From NCBI GenBank assembly GCA_000961575.1, contig LADP01000005.1, positions 163,815 through 227,814 on the forward strand: a DNA stretch of 64,000 nucleotides, read 5' to 3'. The position numbers were made by a program, and so were the translations under genes. The notes below the pieces were generated by a model. It had not been told where the DNA came from. It saw only the letters and a list, made by a program, of their open reading frames with translations, and did not search any database. The DNA is from Peptococcaceae bacterium BRH_c8a. Its GTDB lineage: Bacteria; Bacillota; Desulfotomaculia; Desulfotomaculales; Desulfallaceae. Within the stretch, counting starts at the first letter, position 1. Each line of letters begins with the position of its first letter. Shown here piece after piece: positions 15,311 through 24,577 of this stretch.

Positions 15311-16342
15311 GTGGTAAAAAAATACTTGACTATGCTTGTAATTTTGTTATTCGTACTAACGGGCTGCACAGCTGAAAAAAAAGTCTCCACTGAAGTCTTT
15401 ACCGCCGAGAAATACCTGTTAGGAACTGACATTACAGTAAGCATTGAAACGGGCGAAGAAGCCAACCTGATTTGTAATGAAGTTTTTAGCCGGGTTAAGG
15501 ATATCGAAGACAAGATGTCGGCTCATAGCGGAGACAGCGAAATAGCCCTTTTAAATGCGGGAGCCGGCAAAGAAAAAACAGTATTAAGTGCACAGACATA
15601 TCACGTTTTAAGTCAGGCCACTGAATTTGCTGCTATCACAGGAGGAGCCTTTGACCCCACCATCGGATCCCTAGTACAGCTTTGGGGCATTAACTCCGGA
15701 AACGGAAAAGTACCTGTTGAGCAGGATATTCAAAAAAGCATTGCCCTAGTTAATTATAAATCACTGCAACTTGCCCAAGACGGAACCAATTGCACGGCAT
15801 ATCTTCCCCACCAGGGGCAAATAGTTGATCTGGGCGGCATTGCCAAGGGCTATGCCGGTGACGAAGCAAAACAAATATTACTGGCTAACGGAATCAAAAG
15901 CGGCATGATTAATTTAGGTGGCAATATTGTGGCCATCGGTAAAAAAAAGGACGGCAGCCATTGGCGTGTCGGGATCCAAAATCCCCTGGCCCCAAGGGGC
16001 ACCTTCCTGGGCATTGTACAGTTGGATGACAAATCGGTGGTGAGTTCAGGTGCTTACGAACGTTACTTTATAAAAGATGGTAAACGATATCACCATATTA
16101 TCGACCCAAATACCGGCCATCCTTCTGAGAGTGATTTGATAGGCGTGACCATTATTGCCGACCAGGGCATTGCCGCTGACGCTCTATCCACCGGAGTCTT
16201 CGTCTTGGGCCTGGAAAAAGGGATAAAACTTGTGGACAGCCTGCAGGGTGTAGATGCAATATTGATTGCGGCAGATAAAAAGGTGTTTACAACCCGGGGA
16301 ATTGAGGATTTCAAGCTGACTGACGGCGATTTCAGCTTATGA
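15311..16342 (+). CDS. apbE: FAD:protein FMN transferase, lipoprotein (ApbE/FmnB)
   Basis: About 343 residues. The lipobox LTGC near residue 18 makes it a surface lipoprotein. ApbE motifs are clear: GTDITVSIE, ITGGAFDPTIGSLVQLWGIN, VDLGGIAKGYAGDEA, GMINLGGNIVAIG and the metal-binding C-terminal DALSTGVFVLGLEKG. It transfers FMN from FAD to Thr in the SGAT motif of the preceding protein. The track start (TTG 15290) sits in the ribosome site AGGAGG; GTG 15311 is the right start. Its last codons overlap the next gene by ATGA. Confidence 0.93.
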   Translation: MVKKYLTMLVILLFVLTGCTAEKKVSTEVFTAEKYLLGTDITVSIETGEEANLICNEVFSRVKDIEDKMSAHSGDSEIALLNAGAGKEKTVLSAQTYHVLSQATEFAAITGGAFDPTIGSLVQLWGINSGNGKVPVEQDIQKSIALVNYKSLQLAQDGTNCTAYLPHQGQIVDLGGIAKGYAGDEAKQILLANGIKSGMINLGGNIVAIGKKKDGSHWRVGIQNPLAPRGTFLGIVQLDDKSVVSSGAYERYFIKDGKRYHHIIDPNTGHPSESDLIGVTIIADQGIAADALSTGVFVLGLEKGIKLVDSLQGVDAILIAADKKVFTTRGIEDFKLTDGDFSL

Positions 16343-16719
16343 AAAACATTAACAAACTTATACCGCTGCTACTGGTTCTGGCCATAGTATTAAGTTTCTC
16401 CGCCAGGCACTTTTTCGAACAGAACCAAAGTTCCGAACTAAACACAACATCGATATACAAAAACGGAACAATTTATAAGCGGATTAATTTAACAGCCGTT
16501 CCGGTTACGGAGTTTATTATCACCGATGATGGCGGTCATTTTAATATAATAGAAATAAAGAACGGTCAGGTGCGGGTTAAAGAATCGAACTGCCCCAACA
16601 AAATATGTGTCAACACCGGGTGGCTGTCCAAACCCGGCCAGATGTCCGTGTGCGTACCCAACGGACTAAAAGTTATTATTGAAGGCAAGCCTGCTGATAT
16701 TGATGATATATCGTATTAG
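16339..16719 (+). CDS. NusG domain II protein (EetA-like)
   Basis: 126 residues: one N-terminal membrane anchor (about 7-24) and an extracytoplasmic NusG-domain-II fold (about 38-126) with a Cys pair in ESNCPNKICVNTGWLSKPGQ and a Cys in SVCVPNGLKVII. Such proteins accompany ApbE, Gx-transporter and FMN_bind genes; in the Listeria flavin-based electron transfer locus the equivalent is, as I recall, EetA. It starts inside the apbE stop codon (ATGA), so translation is coupled. Confidence 0.85.
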   Translation: MKNINKLIPLLLVLAIVLSFSARHFFEQNQSSELNTTSIYKNGTIYKRINLTAVPVTEFIITDDGGHFNIIEIKNGQVRVKESNCPNKICVNTGWLSKPGQMSVCVPNGLKVIIEGKPADIDDISY

Positions 16720-16760
16720 CTCTTTTAGCCCTTAATACTAACCGTGAGAGGTATAGAACA

Positions 16761-17288
16761 ATGCTAACAACCAGGCGCCTAGTTATCATATCTTTGTTCG
16801 TTGCCCAGGCAACCGCACTTAATCTAGTAGAAAGATTCTTTGTGCTTCCCATTGCCATTCCCGGTGTAAAACTGGGACTGGCCAATATCATCACCATGCT
16901 GGCCATACTTCTGCTGGGGTTTAAGGAAGCTATTTTTATTGTTATCGTGCGTTGCTCCCTGGCAGCCCTACTTGGAGGAGGCCCGTTTAGTTTTTTATTC
17001 AGCATTACCGGTGGCCTGCTAAGCGCGCTGGTTATGATATTACTATGGAAGAAATTATCGAGCCATATCAGCATTATCAGCATTAGCCTGGTGGGTGCTG
17101 TTGTTCACAATATTGGGCAGCTGTTTGTGGCCAGCATTATTGTTCAGGACTTTCGGATTTACGTATACCTTCCTGTTCTGCTTGTCTCGGCCCTTATAAC
17201 AGGCTGTATTGTGGGGCTGGTAACTCAACATTCGTATAATACCCTGCAAAAAAACACACAACTTTTCAAGGACTCACACATTACTTAG
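16761..17288 (+). CDS. Gx transporter family membrane protein (EetB-like)
   Basis: 175 residues with about five membrane helices. The N-terminal VERFFVLPIAIPGVKLGLAN and the central RCSLAALLGGGPFSFLFSITGGLLSALVM are characteristic of the Gx transporter family, earlier called heptaprenyl diphosphate synthase component I. In electron-transfer loci this family is EetB. It closes the four-gene set. Whether it handles a quinone, an isoprenoid or a flavin is not known. Confidence 0.85.
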   Translation: MLTTRRLVIISLFVAQATALNLVERFFVLPIAIPGVKLGLANIITMLAILLLGFKEAIFIVIVRCSLAALLGGGPFSFLFSITGGLLSALVMILLWKKLSSHISIISISLVGAVVHNIGQLFVASIIVQDFRIYVYLPVLLVSALITGCIVGLVTQHSYNTLQKNTQLFKDSHIT

Positions 17289-17349
17289 TTGATATCTAAG
17301 AATACCAATAAAACTCATCCAACGTGCTATTTTGGGAAAAATGTGCACC

Positions 17350-17378
17350 TTGACAAACAGCACCGATAAACTTATAAT
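17350..17378 (+). promoter_or_regulatory. Consensus promoter of tRNA-Leu
   Basis: TTGACA at 17350-17355 and TATAAT at 17373-17378, 17 bases apart, 20 bases before the tRNA. Confidence 0.8.
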
Positions 17379-17397
17379 GATATTTGCACGAAAACGG

Positions 17398-17480
17398 GTC
17401 GGAGTGGCGGAATCGGCAGACGCGTACGTTTGAGGGGCGTATGGGAGACCATGCGGGTTCAAGTCCCGCCTCCGACACCA
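17398..17480 (+). tRNA. tRNA-Leu (anticodon GAG), CCA encoded
   Basis: 83 bases. Acceptor stem GTCGGAG/CTCCGAC, D-arm GGCGGAATCGGCAGACG, anticodon arm TACGT-TTGAGGG-GCGTA with anticodon GAG, a variable arm as in class II tRNAs, T-arm GCGGGTTCAAGTCCCGC, discriminator A and encoded CCA. It reads CTC and CTT codons. Confidence 0.93.
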
Positions 17481-17546
17481 TCTTTATCCGCACTAAGCGG
17501 AATCTTAAATATAATGTCAATACAATCATCATTAAAGACCTTTATC

Positions 17547-17575
17547 GAATGGACATATAAGTCCATTCTTTTTTT
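17547..17575 (+). terminator. Terminator after tRNA-Leu
   Basis: GAATGGAC/GTCCATTC, six-base loop, seven T. The 87-residue ORF that the track draws across the tRNA and this hairpin is not a gene. Confidence 0.85.
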
Positions 17576-17689
17576 GCATTCCACTAGGTTTTCCCGTTTA
17601 ACCAGTATGTTTTTTATGGCTAATAAATATGTAAGCGAGCGAGGACTGTTTAACCTTGCTTTTGTGTCAGTGAATAAAAAAGATAAACA

Positions 17690-17881
17690 TTAATCCCAAT
17701 TTCTATTTGTTTCTTTTACATATATTCTTACGCTACCACAATCTTTACATAAATCGGCATAGAACCACTCTACTTGTGGAACAAGAAAATTGACATGCCT
17801 TAAGCCTGTTTTAAAATTTCCTGAACCTACGGATATGCCCTTTTCAATATTATTTGAACCACAATAAATGCATTTATCCAT
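17690..17881 (-). CDS. Small zinc-ribbon-like protein, unknown function
   Basis: 63 residues with two cysteine pairs, CIYC near the start and CKDC near residue 46, spaced as in a zinc ribbon or rubredoxin-like knuckle. Between them lies GISVGSGNFKTGLRHVNFLV. ATG start with a weak GGGG site. It has no operon partners; upstream and downstream sequence is AT-rich. No function can be read. Confidence 0.6.
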   Translation of the reverse strand: MDKCIYCGSNNIEKGISVGSGNFKTGLRHVNFLVPQVEWFYADLCKDCGSVRIYVKETNRNWD

Positions 17882-18099
17882 TTTGCAACCCCTATTTTAA
17901 ATACATTATTTTACTGTAGGTACATTATAACAAAATCTTTAGCTGTTGCGCTAAATAAACATTCTGCGTCACAGCAGTAAACTTGACCGATTAGGCCCGA
18001 AGCAAAAAAAAATCACCCCATAAGCTGGATCAAAAATGAATCTTTTTGTGGAGGGCGAAGCGTACCCTTTGCACAAAATCCGGGTATATCCGGGCATAA

Positions 18100-18131
18100 G
18101 TAAGACTGGTCACTAATGCGACCAGTCTTAC
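18100..18131 (-). terminator. Hairpin after acyl-CoA ligase gene
   Basis: A perfect 12-base stem GTAAGACTGGTC/GACCAGTCTTAC with an eight-base loop about 25 bases past the stop. There is no T run, so it may be a stabilising 3' hairpin rather than a classical terminator. Confidence 0.5.
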
Positions 18132-18155
18132 CAAAATATGCGATGAATTAGATTA

Positions 18156-19772
18156 CTACTTGTTAGCCTCCTCGTCCCGTAAAATCCTTCTTAACACCTT
18201 GCCTACAATGGTTTTGGGCAGTTCGGTGCGGAACTCCACTTTTCTGGGCGCCTTATATTTGGCCAGGTTTGCCCGGCAGTGGTCTATGATTTCATTTTCG
18301 GTGGCACTTTCGCCCGGCTTCAGCACAATAAATGCTTTCACCGCTTCCCCAAGATATTCGTCCGGTACTCCGGCTACAACAGCTTCCATAATTTTGGGGT
18401 GCTCAAACAATACTTCCTCGATATCTCGGGGGTAAATGTTATAGCCGCCGGAAATAATCATGTCCTTTTTGCGGTCAACTATAAAACAGTATCCATCATC
18501 ATCCATTTTGGCAATATCGCCGGTGTGCAGCCAGCCGTTGCGCAGCACCTGCTCGGTCTCTTGCGGCATGTTCCAGTATCCCTTCATTACCTGGGGACCC
18601 TTAACACACAGTTCGCCTAATTCATTGGGGGGCATTTCGTTTGCACCGGTTTCCAGGTCTGCTATTTTGCTGTCGGTATCAGGCATGGGCAAGCCGATGG
18701 AGCCGGCTTTACGCATACCGGCCAGCGGTTGACAGTGGGTTACCGGGGTGGCCTCGGATAGCCCATACCCTTCCACCAGAAAACCTCCGGTAATAGCCTC
18801 AAACTTTTCTGCGACTTCCACCGGCAACGGTGCCGAACCACTGATGCAGTATTTAATTGACTTGATGTTATATGCCTGTACATTGGGGAAGTTGTTAATG
18901 GCAATATACATGGTGGGTACGCCGGGAAACAGTGTGGGTTGATACACGTTAATTGCTTCCAGGCATTCTTTGATCTCAAACCGTGGCAAAACAATCATGG
19001 TTGAGGAATTTATTATGCTTAGATTCATGCACGTGGTCATGCCGTACGAGTGGAAAAACGGTAGAATACTCAGGATTTTTTCTTTACCGTATTCGATATC
19101 CTTCATCCACTCCAACAACTGAAGGACGTTGGCGGAAATGTTGCGGTGGGTCAGCATGGCACCTTTGGACACCCCGGTAGTGCCGCCGGTGTACTGGAAC
19201 ACAGCGACGTCCTCGTCCATACTCACAGGTACCTGGTTAAATACCGGGGGGTATTTTTTTAACAAATCCTCGGCTAGCAGCGCGTTTTCATCGGCGGCTC
19301 CGCAAGGTTGGCCTAAAGCAAAAAGGATCACATTCTTTAACGGTGTCTGGTTACGGATGTACTTAATTCGTGGGTAAAACGCATCATAGGCAATAATTGT
19401 CTCAGCACCAGAATCATTTAAAATATGATCCAACTCTTTCTCAACATACATGGGGTTTACTTGTACAACTGTTGCACCCATTTTTAGCGTGGCCATGTAA
19501 CCTAAGACATATTGGGGACAGTTGGGAGCCATTATAGCCACTCGGTCACCTTTTTGCACACCCAAATCGACAAGGGCGCCCGCGCACATATTTACCATGG
19601 CGGCAAGCATTTGATAGGGCATTTTTACACCGGCAAATAGAATAGCATCTTGCTGCGGGAATTCACCGGCTGCTTTGTCTAGGTATTGGGGCATGGTCAA
19701 ATCAGGATAATTAATACTGGGACGGACTCCAGCCTGATAATTCTTAAACCAAACCCTGTTAGGGTCAACCAT
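18156..19772 (-). CDS. Long-chain fatty acid--CoA ligase (AMP-forming)
   Basis: 538 residues of the adenylate-forming superfamily. The P-loop-like motif is QYTGGTTGVSKGAMLTH (about 193-209), the A5 motif is VEGYGLSEATPVTH, the A8 hinge is GWLHTGDIAKMDDDGY ... VDRKKDMIISGGYNIYP, and the A10 catalytic Lys is in PKTIVGKVLRR. It activates a carboxylic acid with ATP to the acyl-AMP and then the CoA thioester. The closest pattern is FadD/LcfB type, but chain-length preference cannot be told. ATG start behind AGGAGGTG. It stands alone. Confidence 0.88.
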   Translation of the reverse strand: MVDPNRVWFKNYQAGVRPSINYPDLTMPQYLDKAAGEFPQQDAILFAGVKMPYQMLAAMVNMCAGALVDLGVQKGDRVAIMAPNCPQYVLGYMATLKMGATVVQVNPMYVEKELDHILNDSGAETIIAYDAFYPRIKYIRNQTPLKNVILFALGQPCGAADENALLAEDLLKKYPPVFNQVPVSMDEDVAVFQYTGGTTGVSKGAMLTHRNISANVLQLLEWMKDIEYGKEKILSILPFFHSYGMTTCMNLSIINSSTMIVLPRFEIKECLEAINVYQPTLFPGVPTMYIAINNFPNVQAYNIKSIKYCISGSAPLPVEVAEKFEAITGGFLVEGYGLSEATPVTHCQPLAGMRKAGSIGLPMPDTDSKIADLETGANEMPPNELGELCVKGPQVMKGYWNMPQETEQVLRNGWLHTGDIAKMDDDGYCFIVDRKKDMIISGGYNIYPRDIEEVLFEHPKIMEAVVAGVPDEYLGEAVKAFIVLKPGESATENEIIDHCRANLAKYKAPRKVEFRTELPKTIVGKVLRRILRDEEANK

Positions 19773-19958
19773 AAATGCACCTCCTGAAGCATTTTTAATA
19801 ACTGCAAAAAATCAAGTAATTAATTATACAACGAATAGTTCAAAATATTCAATTAATTATAAAAACATTTCTTGTATGAGCTTATGTTCAACAATAGCGC
19901 TAAATGTTATTATAATCCAACATTTTTGGTAGCGGTCAGCAAAGCATGCGCGCAAATC

Positions 19959-22900
19959 CTATTTGTTAAATGTAACAAAAAATGTCGTCCCGCTTGAGTC
20001 AGTTTTTACATGGATAATTGCGTTGTGTCGGGCTGCAACACTGTAGCAGACTGCCAATCCTAGCCCTGTGCCGTTGTCTTTGTCGGTTACGAAGGGTGTA
20101 CCTAATGTTTCCAACACTTTTGGTTTAATGCCGCAGCCCTCGTCCTGTATTGCAAGTACCATGTTTTCGCCATTCATGAAGGTTTTAATAGTCAGGTTAC
20201 CACCCGGGGACATTGCTTCTATCCCGTTTCGGGTCAGATTGAGAATAAGCTGGCAAATTTCTTTTTCATCTGCATAAATATTGGCTATTTCATTTAACTC
20301 TAGCTTTACCGACATATTAAATTTAAAAGCATCCGCCTGTATCAAAGGGTAAAGTCTCTTTATAATTACATTAAAATCATGCATTCCTTTTTTTATGGGT
20401 TTGTTTTTGGCCAGCGATAGAAACTGGGTAATGATTGAATTTGCCCTGTCTAGTTCTTCAATCATCAGTTCAAAATGCGGTTTATTGGCATTGAACTCTT
20501 TCTTTTCAGCGAACATTTGCAAAAAACCACGCACTGTGGTCATTGGGTTTCTTACTTCATGGCCAATGCCGGCGGCCATCTGACCAACGAGGTTAAGTCG
20601 TTCCAAGCGGGTCATTTCTTCTTGAAATTTTTTTATCTCAGTTATGTCCAGCAGGGACCCCACATGTTTGTGCGTTCCCGGTATTGGGGCAACTGACATC
20701 AATACATTCCTGATGTTTTTTAGCTTATCCACAAAACGAAACTCGAACCTGGTTGGTACCATGTCCGGTTCCAATAGCCTGTCAAAATGGCATTTAACCA
20801 GTTCATCCAAATCTTCCGGCAGCACAAATTCAATCCAACTTTTTTCCCCTTCTATTTCACCTTTGGCATAGCCGGACAGTTTGGCAAACCCCGTGTTAAC
20901 TAGTTCTATTGTCGTGTCCTCAAGACTAATTATTGTTGCAGTTCCGGTGTTTTCAAAAATGGTACGGTACAGCGATTCAGATTCTTTAATTCTTTCTTCG
21001 GCTATTTTACTTGCTGTTATATCGCGACTGCAGAATACAGTTCCGGTAACGTAGCCTTTTTCGTCCAGTAAAAGGCTACCACTGCATTCTATCCATAAGT
21101 AGCTTCCGTTACGATGCCGGTACCGGAAGATTGCCTTCCCCGAAGATTTGGTCATTAGTGCTTCGTTTACAACCGCCATCACACCAGGCAAGTCGTCAGA
21201 GTGTGTAAATTCAAAGATCGAACTGCCAACGAGGTCTGTTGGTTTAAAGCCCAGCCATTTTTTATATGAAGGACTGGCATACCTAATAATAAAGTTTTCA
21301 TCAGTTAAACAAAGCATATCTAACATATTGTCGGTGATAATGCGCAAGCGTTCTTCATTATCGCGTAATGCTTTTTCCGCCCGGTCTCTTTTGTTTTGCA
21401 TGTCTATTTTTTGGATGGCAATTTCCACCTGACTGGCGGCTGCTTTTAAAAAATTTATTTCATCCTGTTTCCAGGTGCGGCGGTACATGACCTGATTAAA
21501 AACCAAGCAATAATAAGCCCGGTCCCGAAAAGAAAAAGGGTACCACAGCCCGCTCTTAATATGCATATAGTTGTGCAGTACTTCCCCGGAACCGTCATTG
21601 ACGGCCTGGGGGTTGACACAGTCAAAGTGGCTTTCTATCCACTCCCTGTGTTCCAGCATGAATGTACTGCCGCCAATGAAAGTGTCCAGGCTGTATGTAT
21701 CCAGAGTTGGTGTTATCCCAGGTGATTCGGGGTTTAGCCATTCCGACAGCCCTTTAACATGGTAGTGGCCAAAATCAATATCATAAATTAGGGAACGGTC
21801 TACAGCAAGGGTTTTACCGATAATGGCCGCGGTATTGCTTAATATTGTATTAGTTTCGCTATTAATAATTATGTTTTCAGCAATTTGATTTAAAGCGTTG
21901 GAATATAACAATTGTTCTTCTAGACGTTTTTTTTGCTCAATTAGTTGTACTTCTAAGTTTTTACGTTCAGTAATGTCATGGGCTACAACAGTGGCTCCTA
22001 CTGGGCTGCCGTTTTTATACATAAACCGGGCATTAATTATAGACCATATTTCTCGGCCGTCTTTGGTTCTAATTTTAAATTCGGTTACCATGGGAACTTT
22101 TGAGCCTAGAAAATGGTTTTTTAAACGATTTCTAAAATGTTTTCTACTTTCCGGGGTCAGTATTTCAAACGGATTTAAAGCGTAAAATTCTTCTTTTGTA
22201 TACCCCAAGTACTCAAGTATTACATCGTTAGCACTTACAAATTTTTGATTTACAAAGTCTATCTCATAAATACCAGCCGGCGCATATTTAAAAATTTGTC
22301 TATATTTTTCCTCGCTGGCGCGCAGCTTTTCTTCCGCTTGCTTGCGCTCGGTAATATCAATGCCCAGCACCAGGGTTAGCATTGTATCATCTATATCATA
22401 AAAAGGATAACAGTACATTTGATAGGTGCGTCCTTTGAGACTAGTCCACTCATATTCCAGCGCACACCCGGTCTCAAAAACCTTTAAGGTTTGGCAATGC
22501 TTGCACGGTTCATTGTTGCCTTGGGCCACTATCTCATAACAATGGAGGTTTTCCCTGGATACGCCGATATGTTCCCCAAAATAACGGTTGGCAAACCGGA
22601 TAGTATAGTCAGGTGCCTGCAGATAGACTAGCGCAGGTAGTTCATCCAGCACGGAAAACAACCGCTGCTGCTCTATTTCAGCCATTTTTTGGGCCTGCTT
22701 GCTGACAGTTATATTCTGTTGTATGCTGGCGAAAGCATTTGGTACTCCCTGCTCGTCTGGGATGGAAAAAACTTTAACCTCAGCCAGGTAAGTGCTGCCG
22801 TCCTTGCGTTTTTGTGACAACTCACCCCGCCAGTTATGGCTGTTTTTTAAACAATTAATTATTTCTTGCTGAATATCATCAGCGTTGGGCTCGTTATTAA

Positions 22901-23054
22901 ATATGATTGGCGATTTTCCAATCAATTCGTGGCGTAAATAGCCAGTACACTGTTCTGCGGCTTTATTTACAAATGTTATAAGTCCATCCAGATCAGTGAT
23001 GATAATTGCATTAGGCAGGTTTTCACCTAGTAAAGCTAGGGTTTGTTGAGTCAA
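19959..23054 (-). CDS. Soluble PAS-GAF sensor histidine kinase (orphan)
   Basis: 1031 residues, no membrane segment. PAS domains begin near residues 5, 125 and 245, a GAF-like domain lies around 375-550 (LNQIAENIIINSETNTILSN, QVEIAIQ), two further PAS domains near 565 and 690, then HisKA (GHEVRNPMTTVRGFLQMF) and HATPase (DEGCGI, TDKDNGTGLGLAVCYS). The first and last domains are close relatives of the kinase at 7274-9841. One PAS domain has a Cys pair PCKHCQTL. No response regulator is nearby. Start is TTG 23054 behind GGAGTG. An intrinsic terminator lies only about 25 bases before the start. Confidence 0.88.
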   Translation of the reverse strand: MTQQTLALLGENLPNAIIITDLDGLITFVNKAAEQCTGYLRHELIGKSPIIFNNEPNADDIQQEIINCLKNSHNWRGELSQKRKDGSTYLAEVKVFSIPDEQGVPNAFASIQQNITVSKQAQKMAEIEQQRLFSVLDELPALVYLQAPDYTIRFANRYFGEHIGVSRENLHCYEIVAQGNNEPCKHCQTLKVFETGCALEYEWTSLKGRTYQMYCYPFYDIDDTMLTLVLGIDITERKQAEEKLRASEEKYRQIFKYAPAGIYEIDFVNQKFVSANDVILEYLGYTKEEFYALNPFEILTPESRKHFRNRLKNHFLGSKVPMVTEFKIRTKDGREIWSIINARFMYKNGSPVGATVVAHDITERKNLEVQLIEQKKRLEEQLLYSNALNQIAENIIINSETNTILSNTAAIIGKTLAVDRSLIYDIDFGHYHVKGLSEWLNPESPGITPTLDTYSLDTFIGGSTFMLEHREWIESHFDCVNPQAVNDGSGEVLHNYMHIKSGLWYPFSFRDRAYYCLVFNQVMYRRTWKQDEINFLKAAASQVEIAIQKIDMQNKRDRAEKALRDNEERLRIITDNMLDMLCLTDENFIIRYASPSYKKWLGFKPTDLVGSSIFEFTHSDDLPGVMAVVNEALMTKSSGKAIFRYRHRNGSYLWIECSGSLLLDEKGYVTGTVFCSRDITASKIAEERIKESESLYRTIFENTGTATIISLEDTTIELVNTGFAKLSGYAKGEIEGEKSWIEFVLPEDLDELVKCHFDRLLEPDMVPTRFEFRFVDKLKNIRNVLMSVAPIPGTHKHVGSLLDITEIKKFQEEMTRLERLNLVGQMAAGIGHEVRNPMTTVRGFLQMFAEKKEFNANKPHFELMIEELDRANSIITQFLSLAKNKPIKKGMHDFNVIIKRLYPLIQADAFKFNMSVKLELNEIANIYADEKEICQLILNLTRNGIEAMSPGGNLTIKTFMNGENMVLAIQDEGCGIKPKVLETLGTPFVTDKDNGTGLGLAVCYSVAARHNAIIHVKTDSSGTTFFVTFNK

Positions 23055-23077
23055 TTTTAAGTCACTCCGGAAAAAGT

Positions 23078-23111
23078 TATAAAAAAGTACGTACCGTTTT
23101 GGTACGTACTT
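23078..23111 (-). terminator. Terminator just upstream of the second PAS kinase
   Basis: AAGTACGTACC/GGTACGTACTT, five-base loop, followed on the minus strand by TTTTTTAT. It can end the transcript of the lytic transglycosylase, but lies so close to the kinase start that it may also control kinase expression. Confidence 0.75.
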
Positions 23112-23211
23112 AAAGAAAATTTCAAAAAAACCTTCAGAGATTTTGTCGAATTAAAGAACTTATGTCAAAATAATCTATATTTAAACTCAAATATCCCATG
23201 TATAGAGGTAA

Positions 23212-23793
23212 TTATGAAATTTTGTGTCTTAATTCCTTGCCGTATAACCAACTGTACACCTTGTAATTCCACAACACTTTGCTGACAAAATTTCTGGTTT
23301 CCGGGAAAGGGATGTTGTCGATGTCCCTGATGTTCCCGGAAATTTTTTCTTCATCCAGCCAGTTGCGTACGTTACCCCGTCCTCCGTTATAGGCAGCCAA
23401 CACCATAATTTTGTTGCCGCCGAATTCCTGCTGCAAGTCGGCAATGTACCAGGCGCCCATGCTGATGCAGGTGTCAGGATCGAAAAGCAGGTCAGGGTGA
23501 AAGGGACCGGTACCACTTTGGCGGGCAATCCACTCTCCGGTTTCGGGCATAATCTGCATTAAACCCCTGGCGCCCTTTGGTGAGACGGCGTTGGGGTTGA
23601 AGTTGCTTTCAGTTTTCATAATAGCGGTAAGCAGGTAGGGGTCTATTCCGGCGTTGGCGGAATGCTGGAATATAGCGTTGTAGTAGGGCATGGGGTAAAA
23701 TTGTTTTATTATGGCGTCATAATTTAAAACCGCTGTTATTAAAAGGATAAGCAGCAGTAATCTGAATATGTTAATTCTGTATCTGCGGGCCAA
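23212..23793 (-). CDS. Lytic transglycosylase, SLT domain
   Basis: 193 residues: an N-terminal membrane anchor (about 8-24) and an SLT/goose-lysozyme-like domain (about 40-180). The catalytic Glu is in AIMKTESNFNPNAVSPKGARG; LMQIMPETGEWIA and AAYNGGRGNV complete the family pattern. It cleaves glycan strands to 1,6-anhydroMurNAc ends outside the membrane. TTG start with GGAGTG before it. It begins 6 bases after the coaE stop and thus belongs to the polA-mutM-ytaF-coaE group. Confidence 0.88.
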   Translation of the reverse strand: MARRYRINIFRLLLLILLITAVLNYDAIIKQFYPMPYYNAIFQHSANAGIDPYLLTAIMKTESNFNPNAVSPKGARGLMQIMPETGEWIARQSGTGPFHPDLLFDPDTCISMGAWYIADLQQEFGGNKIMVLAAYNGGRGNVRNWLDEEKISGNIRDIDNIPFPETRNFVSKVLWNYKVYSWLYGKELRHKIS

Positions 23794-23799
23794 TGTCTA

Positions 23800-24408
23800 T
23801 CACTCCGGACTGTTTGTTTTTATCGCTACTTTCCATGTCCGCAACACCTGTAGCCTGGTGGCATTCAGGGTGCCGCTGTTGTCAATAATCCGGTGGGCCA
23901 GAGGGATTTTTTCTTCCTGGGGCAGTTGGGCGTTCATACGACGGAGCGCATCTTCCTCGGAACCGTCTCGGGCGGTTACTCGGACCAGTTGAGTTACGGG
24001 ATCTACAGTAACCAGCCACAATTCGTCCATTAAAAGGTGCATGCCTGTTTCAATCATCAGGGGGGCTTCAATCACCAGCAGCGGTGCATTGCCATTTATT
24101 CTGTAATCGGCAATGGTCTGCAGGGTTACAGCTCTTATATCCGGGTGTACTATGCCATTAAGTCGATCCCGAGCTCGGGGGTCTGTAAAAACTAGTTGTG
24201 CCATTCGTGCACGATTTAATGTGCCGTCTGGATTAAGTGCCTGCCTGCCGAAAACAGCCATTATTTTCTGCAGTGCCGGGGTGCCGGGCGCTACCACATC
24301 CCGGGCCACTTGATCGGTGTCAAGAACCAGAGCGCCAAGTTCATTCAGCATACGGGCCACAGTGCTCTTGCCGCTGCCTATGTTTCCTGTCAGTCCCACT
24401 ACAGGCAT
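23800..24408 (-). CDS. coaE: Dephospho-CoA kinase
   Basis: 202 residues. Walker A GLTGNIGSGKST at residues 5-16, DTDQVARDVV (substrate Asp), HPDIR and LLVIEAPLMIETG follow the CoaE pattern. It phosphorylates the 3'-OH of dephospho-CoA, the last step of coenzyme A synthesis. Its position behind ytaF, mutM and polA is the same as in Bacillus subtilis. Confidence 0.95.
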   Translation of the reverse strand: MPVVGLTGNIGSGKSTVARMLNELGALVLDTDQVARDVVAPGTPALQKIMAVFGRQALNPDGTLNRARMAQLVFTDPRARDRLNGIVHPDIRAVTLQTIADYRINGNAPLLVIEAPLMIETGMHLLMDELWLVTVDPVTQLVRVTARDGSEEDALRRMNAQLPQEEKIPLAHRIIDNSGTLNATRLQVLRTWKVAIKTNSPE

Positions 24409-24577
24409 GATTATTCTCCTAGATCAACAATTATTAATATTCGACTGATTTTAGGCCTGTCCTTCCGGGTGGTAAAAATATAGTCCGGCAGCAGCCGAAC
24501 TGCTTCAGAACACGAAGCATTGCCGGGATTTAATCTTTTACACCAAACCAACCAAAAATTTTTTAAGGAGAGGCTAA

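Noticed and set aside
17430-17693. 87-residue ORF over tRNA-Leu
   Set aside because: It starts inside the tRNA and crosses its terminator.
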